DNA of 64,000 nt from Bacteroidota bacterium. GTDB lineage: Bacteria > Bacteroidota > Bacteroidia > Cytophagales > Cyclobacteriaceae. Under the pieces are notes generated by a model that made no database searches, was not told where the DNA came from, and worked only from the letters and a program-made list of their open reading frames with translations. Both the position numbers and the translations under genes were made by a program. Where the stretch lies: positions 28,862 to 92,861 of the forward strand of contig JAFDYT010000008.1 of NCBI GenBank assembly GCA_018266055.1, written 5' to 3'. Below are positions 9,898-18,647 of this stretch, piece after piece. How positions within the stretch are numbered: the stretch's first letter is position 1; the number at the start of each line of letters is the position of its first letter.

Positions 9898-10404
9898 ATG
9901 GCAGAAGTAAACCAATCCCCCGACAAGCGAATATCAAATCGTGTGCGTAGCAAAAAGCATTCTACCCGAATCGACATGACACCCATGGTAGATCTTGCCT
10001 TTCTACTTCTTACTTTTTTCATTCTTACCACCTCCTTACAAAAAGCAAAGGTACTTGAGCTGACCATGCCCGAAGAGCCAGCCAACCCTGTTCAGCAACC
10101 TCCGATTAATGAAAAGCATGTGCTCACGCTGATTCTGGATGCCAATAACAAGATTTATTGGCGGCATGGTATCTCCAAGCCAAAGCTCGAGGTTGTCAAA
10201 GCATCGCACGAGGAAGTGGGCAAGCTCCTCACCAGGATGAACAAAGAGATTGATAAAATGCTGGTGTTGGTGAAAGCCACTGGTCGATCGAAATACCAGA
10301 ACCTTGTAGATGTGATGGATGGAATAGAGATTGCTAAGGTGGAGCGCTATTGCATCGTAGATATTACCAAGGAAGACGAGGCGTTGTTGAAAGAAAATCA
10401 ATAA
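9898..10404 (+). CDS. exbD: ExbD/TolR-family biopolymer transport protein, orphan
   Basis: The 168-residue protein has a short cytoplasmic N terminus, one membrane helix (about 27-45, VDLAFLLLTFFILTTSL) preceded by the family signature IDMTPMVDLAFLLL with the conserved aspartate, and a periplasmic domain. ExbD works with ExbB (and usually TonB) to harness the proton gradient for outer-membrane transport. Here no exbB or tonB is adjacent, so it must use partners encoded elsewhere. Its last 7 bases overlap the 3' end of the convergent hydrogenase protease gene. Confidence 0.9.
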   Translation: MAEVNQSPDKRISNRVRSKKHSTRIDMTPMVDLAFLLLTFFILTTSLQKAKVLELTMPEEPANPVQQPPINEKHVLTLILDANNKIYWRHGISKPKLEVVKASHEEVGKLLTRMNKEIDKMLVLVKATGRSKYQNLVDVMDGIEIAKVERYCIVDITKEDEALLKENQ

Positions 10405-10907
10405 GCCTGAGGCGTGGCCATTTCAGATTCATGATACTGAACCAATTGATTGGCCATTTCAAAAACCAGGCGACGGAGCTCAGGCATTGCTTTTTCTACT
10501 TCTTCCGTTAACCCAACGTGAAGGCTGGCGATATCGGCCACGGATACAACAAACAAATAAATCTTAGGTAGTTTGCCCATGAACGACAGGCTTTCTACAA
10601 GATCTTTAAGCCCGATTTCGTGCGTGCTCATGGCTTTTGGAAAGTCCTTGGCGAATTTGGGTTCGATTAGTCGGATCGTTCCGGGAGGGTTTTTATCCAG
10701 CGTAGCGTCGATCATGATCACCGACGGATACGACTCAAGGTAGTTCATTAAAAGAAAGCCTGCCGTGCCGCCATCGAGCAGGTCGACGGCGGCAGGCAGG
10801 TCTTCTCTGCTTTTTTCAAGGCGCTGAACGAAGTGAACGCCAACGCCTTCATCGCACATCAGGTAATTGCCCAAGCCGAGAATCAATACTTTGTTTTTCG
10901 TTTCCAT
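10398..10907 (-). CDS. hyaD: Hydrogenase maturation endopeptidase (HyaD/HybD type)
   Basis: The 169-residue cytoplasmic protease removes the C-terminal peptide of the large subunit after nickel insertion. The start ILGLGNYLMCDEGVGVHFVQ matches the family and carries the first metal-ligand acid (DEG). IDATLDKNPPG and THEIGLKDL supply the second acid and the histidine expected to contact nickel. It is the last gene of the leftward hya operon, 23 bases after hyaC, and its substrate is most likely the adjacent HyaB, which has the matching cleavable tail. Its 3' end overlaps exbD by 7 bases. Confidence 0.95.
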   Translation of the reverse strand: METKNKVLILGLGNYLMCDEGVGVHFVQRLEKSREDLPAAVDLLDGGTAGFLLMNYLESYPSVIMIDATLDKNPPGTIRLIEPKFAKDFPKAMSTHEIGLKDLVESLSFMGKLPKIYLFVVSVADIASLHVGLTEEVEKAMPELRRLVFEMANQLVQYHESEMATPQAY

Positions 10908-10930
10908 GTGAATTAATTCCCGGTAGGTTA

Positions 10931-11653
10931 TTACTTTTTATCTTCTTCTTGCGATTTTTTGAATTTCTCTTCTTCAATAAATTTCCATCCGCCTGCCATC
11001 GACGACATTTCTCCTTCGCCTTCGACATAATCATGATAGAAAACGAGGTACACGTGCACCACAGCAAACAAGATGAAGAACCACATCGCCCAGTGATGAA
11101 CTTCGCGCATCAGGAAGTCGCCACCGAACAGCGTGGGCACCCAGCTGAACAAATTAGGAAACCACCAGTTGCTGGTTGCCGCATACAACCCGAAGCCGGT
11201 GAGGCACTGTAAGGCAAATGCAAGGAAGGTGAGGAAGTAAATGAATCCCGCCAGACGATTGTGCCCGATGGAATGATGATTCACTTTCGCCGTCATGAAG
11301 ATGTCAGTTTTCAATACAGCCCACATGTCCTTAAAATATTTCTTGTTGGTCGGAATGAAGTTTTTCCAGTCGGCATATTTGTTTCCCACAAAGCCCCAGT
11401 AGATGCGGATGGCAAAGTTGAAGAAGAAAATATAGGCCGCCGTGAAATGCAGGAAGCGCACCGTACCAAACCAGAAGAACGAGCTCGCTTCTTTGCCGGA
11501 AAGAATTGCCGGCGGATCGCCAATGATGAAGCCGGTGCCGATCAGCACCAGAATACATAGCGCGTTAAGCCAGTGATACACGCGCACCGGAAGTTCCCAC
11601 ACAAATACTCTGCGGAGCAGATGTGCTTTTGAATGAATGGATGAGGCATTCAT
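10931..11653 (-). CDS. hyaC: [NiFe]-hydrogenase b-type cytochrome subunit
   Basis: The 240-residue integral membrane protein has about four helices and the haem-ligand histidines expected of the HyaC/cytochrome b561 family: VYHWLN near the first helix, RFLHFTAAYIF in the second, and HHWAMWFFILFAVVHVYLVF near the end. It anchors the hydrogenase and passes electrons from the small subunit to quinone. The C-terminal EGEMSSMAGGWKF resembles the equivalent tail in E. coli HyaC. It begins 10 bases after the hyaB stop and is co-transcribed with it. Confidence 0.96.
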   Translation of the reverse strand: MNASSIHSKAHLLRRVFVWELPVRVYHWLNALCILVLIGTGFIIGDPPAILSGKEASSFFWFGTVRFLHFTAAYIFFFNFAIRIYWGFVGNKYADWKNFIPTNKKYFKDMWAVLKTDIFMTAKVNHHSIGHNRLAGFIYFLTFLAFALQCLTGFGLYAATSNWWFPNLFSWVPTLFGGDFLMREVHHWAMWFFILFAVVHVYLVFYHDYVEGEGEMSSMAGGWKFIEEEKFKKSQEEDKK

Positions 11654-11663
11654 GGTGTTGCGG

Positions 11664-13382
11664 TTAAAGTACTTTTACCTGACTTACGTTTTTACCTTCT
11701 TCGTCGTAGAGGTGCACAGCGCAGGCGAGGCACGGATCGAACGAGTGGATGGTGCGCAATATTTCTACCGGCTTGCTGCTGTCGGCAATTGGCGTATCCT
11801 TCAAGGCTGCTTCGTAGGCTGATGATTGCCCTTTCGGATCGCGAGGCGAAGCATTCCATGTCGATGGAACTACCAATTGGTAATTGGCGATCTTCTGGTC
11901 TTCAATCACAATCCAATGGGCGAGGGCGCCGCGTGGTGCTTCAGTATGTCCAACTCCTTGGGCATGTTTCGGCCAGGTTTCAGGATTGAACTTTTCAGTA
12001 TTGGCCATGCGAGTGTCACCATTTTTAATGTTGGTGAGGAGTTGATCGTAGAACTCAAGGCTCCATTGTGCAACAAGAATAGATTCCAATCCGCGGGCTG
12101 CTGTTCTTCCCAAGGTAGAGAAGAGTGCCGTAGCCGGAATGTTCAGTTTTTTCAACACACTTTCTACTACTTCTTTGAAATCAGGGCGACCACTGGCGTA
12201 GCCCACCAGCACACGTGCCAGCGGACCTACTTCCATGGCGTGTCCTTTCCAACGAGGTGTTTTCAGGTAACTGTATTTTTCTTCAATGTTCAGTTGATCG
12301 AACGGAGGTTTAGGTCCGGTGTATTTCAATTTGGTTTCACCTTTCCAGGGATGCAATCCTGCTTCGTCGCCACCGGCATATTCATACCAGCTGTGTTTGA
12401 TGAACTCCTGAACTTCGCTGTCTTCGCGCAGATTTACTTCGTGAATATGACTAAGGTCTTTATTCAGAATAGCCCCGGCTGGGAATTTGTAATTCATCAC
12501 ATCGGCATACGAACTTGTGGAGAGATCGCCGTACACAAGATAATTTCCTAGTCCGCCGCCAATTGCACCCCAGTCGAGGTAATAAGGTGCGATAGCCAGC
12601 AGGTCAGGAATGTACACTTGCTCAACAAATTCTTTGGCTTGCTTTAACAGTTGGCCAACATACGCCAGGCGCTCGGCATTGATACCGCTGGCATCGTCAA
12701 GGCTAATGGAGCAGGCCATGCCACCGACGAGATAATTCGGGTGCGGATTTTTTCCACCAAAGATGGCGTGGATCTTCACAATTTCTTTTTGCCATTCCAG
12801 TGCTTCGAGATAGTGCGCTACGCCAATCAGGTTTACTTCGGGCGGAAGCTTGTAGGCAGAGTGGCCCCAGTATCCGTTGGCGAAAATTCCCAGTTGTCCG
12901 CTTTCCACAAACTTGGTCAGCCGTTTTTGTAGGTCTGAGAAATAGCCGGGCGAACTCTTTGGCCAATTGGAAATGCTTTGCGCGATCTGCGAAGTAAGCT
13001 TCGGATCGGCCTTCAATGCGCTGACAATATCCACCCAGTCGAGGGCGTGAAGATGATAGAAGTGAACGACATGGTCGTGCAGGTTTTGGGTGCAGAACAT
13101 CAGGTTGCGAACCAACTCGGCATTGTGCGGCACCGTGATGTCGAGTGCGTCTTCTACCGACCGTATCGAGGCCAGCGAGTGCACGGTAGTGCATACACCG
13201 CATACCCGACCTACAAAAGCCCATGCTTCGCGCGGGTCACGGCCTTTGACTATTTCTTCCAGCAGGCGCACCATGGTGCCTGAACTGTATGCTTCGCTGA
13301 TTTTGCCATCTTTTATTTCTGCTTCAATCCGTAAGTGCCCTTCAATGCGGGTGATCGGATCAACTACGATTCGTTGTGCCAT
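11664..13382 (-). CDS. hyaB: [NiFe]-hydrogenase large (catalytic) subunit
   Basis: The 572-residue catalytic subunit holds the NiFe(CN)2CO centre. The two nickel-binding motifs are present: RVCGVCTTVHSLAS (about 60-73) and the C-terminal DPCLACAVH. After that histidine comes a 15-residue tail, LYDEEGKNVSQVKVL, which HyaD should remove. The tail closely matches my recollection of E. coli HyaB. The N terminus VDPITRIEGHLRIE is also typical of group 1 enzymes. It lies between hyaA (2 bases upstream) and hyaC. With HyaA it oxidises H2 at the periplasmic side of the membrane. Confidence 0.98.
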   Translation of the reverse strand: MAQRIVVDPITRIEGHLRIEAEIKDGKISEAYSSGTMVRLLEEIVKGRDPREAWAFVGRVCGVCTTVHSLASIRSVEDALDITVPHNAELVRNLMFCTQNLHDHVVHFYHLHALDWVDIVSALKADPKLTSQIAQSISNWPKSSPGYFSDLQKRLTKFVESGQLGIFANGYWGHSAYKLPPEVNLIGVAHYLEALEWQKEIVKIHAIFGGKNPHPNYLVGGMACSISLDDASGINAERLAYVGQLLKQAKEFVEQVYIPDLLAIAPYYLDWGAIGGGLGNYLVYGDLSTSSYADVMNYKFPAGAILNKDLSHIHEVNLREDSEVQEFIKHSWYEYAGGDEAGLHPWKGETKLKYTGPKPPFDQLNIEEKYSYLKTPRWKGHAMEVGPLARVLVGYASGRPDFKEVVESVLKKLNIPATALFSTLGRTAARGLESILVAQWSLEFYDQLLTNIKNGDTRMANTEKFNPETWPKHAQGVGHTEAPRGALAHWIVIEDQKIANYQLVVPSTWNASPRDPKGQSSAYEAALKDTPIADSSKPVEILRTIHSFDPCLACAVHLYDEEGKNVSQVKVL

Positions 13383-13384
13383 GG

Positions 13385-14515
13385 TTAGTTGTTTTCAAGT
13401 TCTTGTTCTGATTGTTTTCCTTCTTCGATGAGAGACTCCACAATTTTGTGTTTTCTCAGGTTGGTAGCCACGGCATGAGCGGCCAGGCCAGCGGCGGTAA
13501 CACCAAGGGCAACCATCCCTACTTTGTCGGCGGTCGATTCAATGCCGAAGCCGCTGACGTTAGGCATGCGTTCGTAGATTGGTCCGTTGTCCCAGAATTT
13601 CTCTTCGCTGCATCCGAAGCAACCGTGACCGGATTGGATCGGGTAGCTCGTGCCGTTGTTCCATTTCATGATACCGCACGCATTGTATGTGCTCGGACCT
13701 TTACATCCCACTTTATAAAGACAATAGCCGCGTTTTGCGTTTTCATCGTCGAAGGTTTCTACAAACAAACCTGCATCGTAATACGGTCTGCGGTAGCAAC
13801 TGTCGTGCACGCGTTTTGAATAGAATGCTTTTGGCCGACCGATGCCATCCAGTTCAGGAATTGCCCCGAAGGTTAAAATATGCACCAGCACACCAGCCAT
13901 TACTTCGCCGATAGGAGGGCAGCCTGGCACTTTGATGATCGGCTTGCCTTTAATGATTTTGTGAATCGGAGTGGCTTGTGTAGGATTTGGTTTGGCCGAT
14001 TGTACACAGCCGTTGCTGGCGCAACTTCCCCAACAAATTACTGCCTTTGCACCTTCGGCAGCTTCTTTCAATATATCCAATGAAGTCTTTCCTCCAATCA
14101 TGCAATAAACCCCGTCGGCACCGTAGGGCACCGAACCTTCCACGCAAAGCACATATTCACCGTGGTGTTCTTTCATGGTTCTTTGCATCGCCTCCTCGGC
14201 TTGAGCGCCCGAGGCAGCCATCAACGTTTCAGAATAGTCGAGCGAAAGCTTATCGAGAATGATATCCGCTACAATAGGATGGGAAGAGCGGATGAACGAT
14301 TCGCTGCAACACGTACACTCTTGAAAGTGAAGCCAGATTACCGGAAGCCTGGATTTTGTTTCCAGTGCTTTAGCAACCTGAGCGGCGCCGGAGCTTTGCA
14401 ACCCCAGATAAGCCGCCATCATCGTACAAAACTTCATGAAATCCCTTCTCGAATAGCCTCGTTCCTGAAGCTCTTCGAAGTAGGTAGTCTTCTTGGTTTG
14501 GGGTTCAGTAATCAT
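13385..14515 (-). CDS. hyaA: [NiFe]-hydrogenase small subunit, oxygen-tolerant (group 1d) type
   Basis: The 376-residue electron-transfer subunit has a twin-arginine signal (SRRDFMKF, 22-29), through which the folded HyaAB dimer should be exported. The proximal cluster motif is ECTCC with cysteines at 67, 69 and 70, and GSCASNGCVQ near 165-172 supplies one normal and one extra cysteine. Standard enzymes have glycine at both extra positions (CTGC and a G-G pair). The six-cysteine pattern is the known mark of the [4Fe-3S] cluster of oxygen-tolerant hydrogenases such as E. coli Hyd-1. Distal and medial cluster ligands (HDSC, GYCLYKVGCKG, CFGCSE) are in place. A C-terminal membrane anchor lies near 340-360. 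It is the first gene of hyaABCD. Confidence 0.98.
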   Translation of the reverse strand: MITEPQTKKTTYFEELQERGYSRRDFMKFCTMMAAYLGLQSSGAAQVAKALETKSRLPVIWLHFQECTCCSESFIRSSHPIVADIILDKLSLDYSETLMAASGAQAEEAMQRTMKEHHGEYVLCVEGSVPYGADGVYCMIGGKTSLDILKEAAEGAKAVICWGSCASNGCVQSAKPNPTQATPIHKIIKGKPIIKVPGCPPIGEVMAGVLVHILTFGAIPELDGIGRPKAFYSKRVHDSCYRRPYYDAGLFVETFDDENAKRGYCLYKVGCKGPSTYNACGIMKWNNGTSYPIQSGHGCFGCSEEKFWDNGPIYERMPNVSGFGIESTADKVGMVALGVTAAGLAAHAVATNLRKHKIVESLIEEGKQSEQELENN

Positions 14516-14612
14516 GTGCTTTGGTGTTTTATTGATGTAGATTAAGGAATTAAGACTGAAATGTTTTTAGCTGATGTCCTATGCAAACTCCCCACTATCC
14601 CTAACTTTTCTT

Positions 14613-14626
14613 ATGACTTATTTCAT
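14613..14626. promoter_or_regulatory. Candidate Crp/Fnr-type box in the hya-hyp divergent region
   Basis: ATGACTTATTTCAT has the TGA-N6-TCA core of Crp/Fnr sites, with symmetric A and T flanks. It lies between hyaA (start 14515, leftward) and the small membrane gene (start 14701, rightward). Its centre is 59.5 bp from the end of the -7-like element at 14672-14679. It matches the box before ccoNO at 12 of 14 positions on the + strand. Toward hyaA no good -7 element is visible; the nearest candidate, GGAGTTTG read leftward at 14591-14584, matches only the TTTG half, at class II-like spacing. Confidence 0.55.
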
Positions 14627-14671
14627 TCTGAACTATGATTTTCATCAGAGAAAAAATCTTTAGGCAGGGAA

Positions 14672-14679
14672 TATATTTG
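14672..14679 (+). promoter_or_regulatory. -7 element TATATTTG of the hyp operon promoter
   Basis: TATATTTG fits the Bacteroidota TAnnTTTG consensus exactly and ends 21 bases before the ATG at 14701. No strong -33 TTTG is seen, which would fit a promoter that depends on an activator bound at the box centred near 14619.5. Confidence 0.5.
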
Positions 14680-14700
14680 ATCACCTTAAATAAAATATTT

Positions 14701-14910
14701 ATGAAAAAACTACTCGCCCTTTTCGTAGCCTTGGCATCGGTATCGACCGTATGGGCTCATCCCGGCCATGGTAATGGTAATCCTCTCAGTCCCGGACATT
14801 ATGTGACAAGTCCGGAGCACGCGCTGCCCCTGGCACTGACCATTGCAGCAGGAATAGTCCTGGCGAATTGGCTTGTAGCAAAACACCTTCGTAAATCCCA
14901 AAAAAATTAG
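14701..14910 (+). CDS. Small His-rich exported membrane protein at the head of the hyp operon
   Basis: The 69-residue protein has a signal peptide (1-19, ending STVWA). The mature protein begins HPGHGNGNPLSPGHY, four histidines counting the one in SPEHALP, followed by one membrane helix (about 42-60, LALTIAAGIVLANWLVAKHL) and a basic tail. ATG 14701 is chosen over an upstream in-frame ATG at 14635 because it gives a normal signal peptide and lies just after the -7 element. It ends 2 bases before hypA, so it is almost certainly co-transcribed with the nickel-insertion genes. No family was recognised. The exposed histidines and context suggest a periplasmic metal (nickel) role. The HPGHG start recalls HupE-type proteins, but the multi-helix HupE body is absent. 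Confidence 0.8.
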   Translation: MKKLLALFVALASVSTVWAHPGHGNGNPLSPGHYVTSPEHALPLALTIAAGIVLANWLVAKHLRKSQKN

Positions 14911-14912
14911 TC

Positions 14913-15254
14913 ATGCACGAGTTGTCAATCGTAATGGGCATTGTGGATATCGCCAGCGAAGAGGCGAAGCGACACCATGCTCATAAAATTGACAGCATCG
15001 AATTGGAAATTGGAACTATGGCAGGTGTAGAGTTGGACGCCCTTGATTTTGCCTGGGATGTCGGCGTGAAAGACACGCTGCTGGAACACAGCCAACGAAA
15101 AATAGAAACGGTAGAAGCCATGGCCCGCTGTACCAATTGCGACACGGTGTTCAAAGTTACCGAGCCGTATGCGCCTTGTCCCATGTGTGACAACCTGCTG
15201 CTGGAATATTTGTCTGGCAAAGAACTACGAGTAAAGTCATTAACTATCTCATAA
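14913..15254 (+). CDS. hypA: Hydrogenase nickel incorporation protein HypA
   Basis: The 113-residue metallochaperone delivers nickel to the large subunit together with HypB. The N-terminal MHELS supplies the nickel-binding His2 and Glu3. A zinc site is formed by CTNC (about 73-76) and CPMC (about 90-93). Length is normal for the family. Second gene of the rightward operon, 14 bases before hypB. Confidence 0.97.
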   Translation: MHELSIVMGIVDIASEEAKRHHAHKIDSIELEIGTMAGVELDALDFAWDVGVKDTLLEHSQRKIETVEAMARCTNCDTVFKVTEPYAPCPMCDNLLLEYLSGKELRVKSLTIS

Positions 15255-15268
15255 CAAAATTTTAAGCC

Positions 15269-16081
15269 ATGTGTGCTACGTGCGGATGTGATCACGATGC
15301 GAATGTCACGATCACCAAAACAGGAGAGACTCAATACAAACCGGTAAAGCCGGCAAACCTCCTTCAGATACCATCGCCTTCGCATCATCATCTTCCGGTG
15401 TCGAAGGAGATTCAATTGGAGCGCGACATCTTGCACAAGAATAATCTGCGCGCCAAACACAACCGCGAACATTTCCGCAGCAAACATATTTTCTCTGTGA
15501 ATCTGGTGAGTTCGCCGGGATCAGGAAAAACCTCGTTGCTTGAGCGCACGCTGCGCGACTTGAAAAACGAAATGCAGTTTTACGTGATCGAAGGCGACCA
15601 GCAAACCATGAACGACGCCAACCGCATTGCTGCAACCGGTGTAACGGCTGTGCAGATCAACACGGGCAAAGGCTGCCACCTCGATGCTGACATGGTGCAC
15701 CGCGCCATTCACCAACTGGAGCCTGCCGAAAACTCGGTGGTATTTATTGAAAACGTGGGCAACCTGGTTTGCCCCGCCATGTTCGACCTTGGCGAGAACG
15801 ACCGTGTCGCCGTCATCAGCGTCACCGAAGGAGACGACAAGCCTATCAAATATCCGGACATGTTCGCTTCCGCGGAATTGTGCATCATCAACAAGATTGA
15901 CTTACTTCCGTATGTTAACTTCAATGTTGAAAAGGCAAAAGAATATGCCCTCCGCGTAAACCCGAATTTGAAATTCCTTGAACTCTCTGTGACCTCAGGC
16001 GAGGGAATGTTTTACTGGTATCGCTGGCTCAAGGCCAAAGCCTTTTTCTGTTTCTCCACGCAACTTCAGAAAGCCGGTTAA
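15269..16081 (+). CDS. hypB: Hydrogenase nickel-insertion GTPase HypB
   Basis: The 270-residue SIMIBI-class GTPase powers nickel delivery. The N terminus MCATCGCD is the high-affinity nickel site (CxxCGC form), and a short histidine cluster SHHHLP near 38 may add metal storage. The P loop is SSPGSGKTS (about 83-91). EGDQQT and NKIDLLPY provide the remaining GTPase motifs. The C terminus SVTSGEGMFYWYRWL is standard. Four bases separate it from hypF. Confidence 0.97.
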   Translation: MCATCGCDHDANVTITKTGETQYKPVKPANLLQIPSPSHHHLPVSKEIQLERDILHKNNLRAKHNREHFRSKHIFSVNLVSSPGSGKTSLLERTLRDLKNEMQFYVIEGDQQTMNDANRIAATGVTAVQINTGKGCHLDADMVHRAIHQLEPAENSVVFIENVGNLVCPAMFDLGENDRVAVISVTEGDDKPIKYPDMFASAELCIINKIDLLPYVNFNVEKAKEYALRVNPNLKFLELSVTSGEGMFYWYRWLKAKAFFCFSTQLQKAG

Positions 16082-16084
16082 GCC

Positions 16085-18382
16085 ATGCCTGGTTACCGAT
16101 TACATATCGAAGGCCAGGTACAGGGCGTAGGCTTTCGACCGTATGTATTCAGGATGGCAAATCGATTAGGACTCACCGGTTGGGTCAACAATGGCAACGA
16201 CGGCGTGCACATTCAAATCGGTGGACCAGAAGATTCGTGCCGTGTATTCATCGAAGAAATTACAATGCGTCCGCCGCATCTTGCGCGCGTAGTGCGCCAG
16301 CAGGTGGAGCTCACCGAACGACCTCAACTTACTTCCTTCAGCATAGTTGAAAGCAACAATACCGCCGAGGTAAACCTGTTGCTCACGCCCGACCTGGGTT
16401 TGTGTGACGAATGCAGAAACGAAATAAAAAATCACGCTGACCGCCGCCGCGATTACGCTTTTACTACGTGCATTCATTGCGGGCCGCGCTATTCTATTGT
16501 CGACGCACTTCCGTACGATCGGGTCAGCACCTCTATGAGCGATTTTGAAATGTGCCCGGCATGCGAGCGCGAATACCATAACCCCGAAAACAGAAGACAT
16601 TATTCGCAAACTAATTCATGCCCGCAGTGCGGTGTGGCTCTGTCGCTCTGCGACAAGCAAGGGTTTGTAATCGCCACGTCGATGGATGTAATTCTCGATA
16701 GGATGGAAGAAGCTTTCCTCGACGGAAAGATCATTGCCGTTAAGGGAATTGGCGGATATATCCTCATGGCCGACGCAACTAATCCGCTGGCCGTGCAGCG
16801 TCTCCGCGACCGTAAGCGCCGGCCTTCTAAACCCTTCGCCTTGCTCTATCCCTCAGTGGAGAGCGTAGAACAAGACACGTGTCTCTCGTCGTTTGAAAAG
16901 AAAGAACTTCAGTCGATTGTCAGTCCGATAGTGCTGTTGATATTAAAAGAAAAAAATCAAAGTAAGCTCGCACTTGAACAAATTTCACCAGGGCTTTCTA
17001 AAGTAGGAGTGATGCTCCCCTACACGCCATTGTTTGAATTGATTGCCGCTCGCTGGGGAAAACCAATTGTGGCCACCAGCGGTAATATCAGCGGCTCCCC
17101 AATTTTCTATGATGACGACCAGGCGCTTAGAAATCTTGGCGGAATTGCCGATCTTTTTCTGACGAACAATCGCAAAATCGTTCACCCGCAAGACGACAGT
17201 GTCGTACAATTTGCCGGCCGGCAACGCATTGTGTTGCGACGTTCGCGCGGATTAGCTCCAACTTATTTGCCTAATCCATTTTCAAATAACAGCGAAACAA
17301 TTTTTGCAGCAGGCAGCGATTTGAAAAGTGCGTTCGCCTTTTTGACCAAAGGAAATTTATACGTCAGCCAGTTTCTTGGCGACCTTGAAAATTTTGAAAC
17401 ACAGGAATCATACCGCCACCTTTTACAGTATTATTTGAATTTATTTCAGGTGCAGCCTGATACCGTTTTGGTTGACGCGCATCCTGGATATTTTTCATCG
17501 CAGTCCGCAAGGGAATTAGCTGTGACGTGGCAGGCCAACGTAATTGAAGTGCAGCATCATCAGGCGCATTTTTGTGCGGTGCTGGCAGAAAACAATTTGC
17601 TCAACGCAGGCGACACCACGTTGGGCGTCATCTGGGACGGCACCGGCTGGGGCGACGACGCACAGATATGGGGTGGAGAGTTTTTCACTTATAGTGACAA
17701 CCAAATCCGGCGCGTGGCTCATCTGGATTATGTCGATCACCTGCTAGGTGACAAAACTTCGCGCGAGCCGAGATTAAGCGCACTTTCGTTGTGCGCCAGT
17801 ATTGATGGTGCCGAGGAGTTGCTGGTTAAAAAATTCAATTCCGCAGAGTGGAAAGTGTATCGCAACATGCTTCACCATCCTGATAATTTGAAAACATCAA
17901 GTATGGGCCGCCTCTTCGATGGCGTTGCTTCGTTGCTAGGCCTTTGCGACAAGTCGAGTTACGAAGGCGAAGCCGCACTGCTGCTTGAAGCCTGCGCTAT
18001 GAAAGCAGAGAGCTGTGATAGCTATCGATCAATGCCGTTTTCGCTAACCATCTATCTCAAAAACTTGATTGAGGAAATAAAGCGCGGCGTGCCGAAGGAA
18101 CAATTGGCGTATCGCTTTCATCATACTCTTGTTGATTGGATTGAAGAAGTAGCGCTTCAACAGAACATGACGCGCATCGCCTTCAGTGGCGGTGTTTTTC
18201 AAAACGCTTTGTTGAATAAATTAATCGTGGAAAAACTGGGTGAGCGTTTTCAACTTTATTTCCATCGTCAGCTTTCCAGCAACGACGAATGTATTGGCTT
18301 TGGCCAACTGGCATATTATCACATGCTGGCTGCTGGAGCAGATCGTGTACCGGAAGAAAATTTTATCACCGCTAACCGTTAA
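16085..18382 (+). CDS. hypF: Carbamoyltransferase HypF
   Basis: The 765-residue protein makes the carbamoyl/cyano group for the iron ligands from carbamoyl phosphate and ATP, passing it to HypE. Domains in order are an acylphosphatase domain (1-90) with GQVQGVGFRPYVF, a zinc region with CDEC, CIHC, CPAC and CPQC pairs (about 108-185), a YrdC-like domain (about 200-380) with the KxR-type segment RKRRPSKPFALLY, and a Kae1-like domain (about 390-760) with HHQAHF and FSGGVFQN. Length is normal. It lies 4 bases after hypB and 4 bases before hypC. Confidence 0.97.
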   Translation: MPGYRLHIEGQVQGVGFRPYVFRMANRLGLTGWVNNGNDGVHIQIGGPEDSCRVFIEEITMRPPHLARVVRQQVELTERPQLTSFSIVESNNTAEVNLLLTPDLGLCDECRNEIKNHADRRRDYAFTTCIHCGPRYSIVDALPYDRVSTSMSDFEMCPACEREYHNPENRRHYSQTNSCPQCGVALSLCDKQGFVIATSMDVILDRMEEAFLDGKIIAVKGIGGYILMADATNPLAVQRLRDRKRRPSKPFALLYPSVESVEQDTCLSSFEKKELQSIVSPIVLLILKEKNQSKLALEQISPGLSKVGVMLPYTPLFELIAARWGKPIVATSGNISGSPIFYDDDQALRNLGGIADLFLTNNRKIVHPQDDSVVQFAGRQRIVLRRSRGLAPTYLPNPFSNNSETIFAAGSDLKSAFAFLTKGNLYVSQFLGDLENFETQESYRHLLQYYLNLFQVQPDTVLVDAHPGYFSSQSARELAVTWQANVIEVQHHQAHFCAVLAENNLLNAGDTTLGVIWDGTGWGDDAQIWGGEFFTYSDNQIRRVAHLDYVDHLLGDKTSREPRLSALSLCASIDGAEELLVKKFNSAEWKVYRNMLHHPDNLKTSSMGRLFDGVASLLGLCDKSSYEGEAALLLEACAMKAESCDSYRSMPFSLTIYLKNLIEEIKRGVPKEQLAYRFHHTLVDWIEEVALQQNMTRIAFSGGVFQNALLNKLIVEKLGERFQLYFHRQLSSNDECIGFGQLAYYHMLAAGADRVPEENFITANR

Positions 18383-18386
18383 GTGT

Positions 18387-18647
18387 ATGTGTCTCTCCAT
18401 TCCCGGAAAACTTACCGCCATTACTTCACAACTCGATGATACTTTTCGCATCGGCAAAGTTTCCTTTGGCGGAATTCTTCGCGACGTAAACTTGTCGATG
18501 GTGCCAACCGCCGCGGTTGGCGACTATGTGCTCGTGCATGTGGGCGTGGCGATCGGGATCATTGATGAAGCCGAAGCTCACAAAACGATGGAGTATCTTT
18601 TGAAAGTAGAAAACCTGGACGAAGAACTAAACTCACAAGACTCATGA
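18387..18647 (+). CDS. hypC: Hydrogenase assembly chaperone HypC
   Basis: The 86-residue chaperone carries the iron ligand precursor with HypD and binds the immature large subunit. The start ATG 18387 is fixed by the invariant N terminus MCLSIPGK, whose cysteine 2 (after Met removal) is functional. The open frame extends 49 codons upstream inside hypF, but that extension is not protein-like. The last four bases overlap the hypD start (ATGA at 18644), indicating translational coupling. Confidence 0.97.
   Translation: MCLSIPGKLTAITSQLDDTFRIGKVSFGGILRDVNLSMVPTAAVGDYVLVHVGVAIGIIDEAEAHKTMEYLLKVENLDEELNSQDS

Noticed and set aside
18240-18386. 49-residue N-terminal extension of HypC
   Set aside because: The mature HypC must begin MCLSIPGK; the upstream part lies within hypF in another frame.
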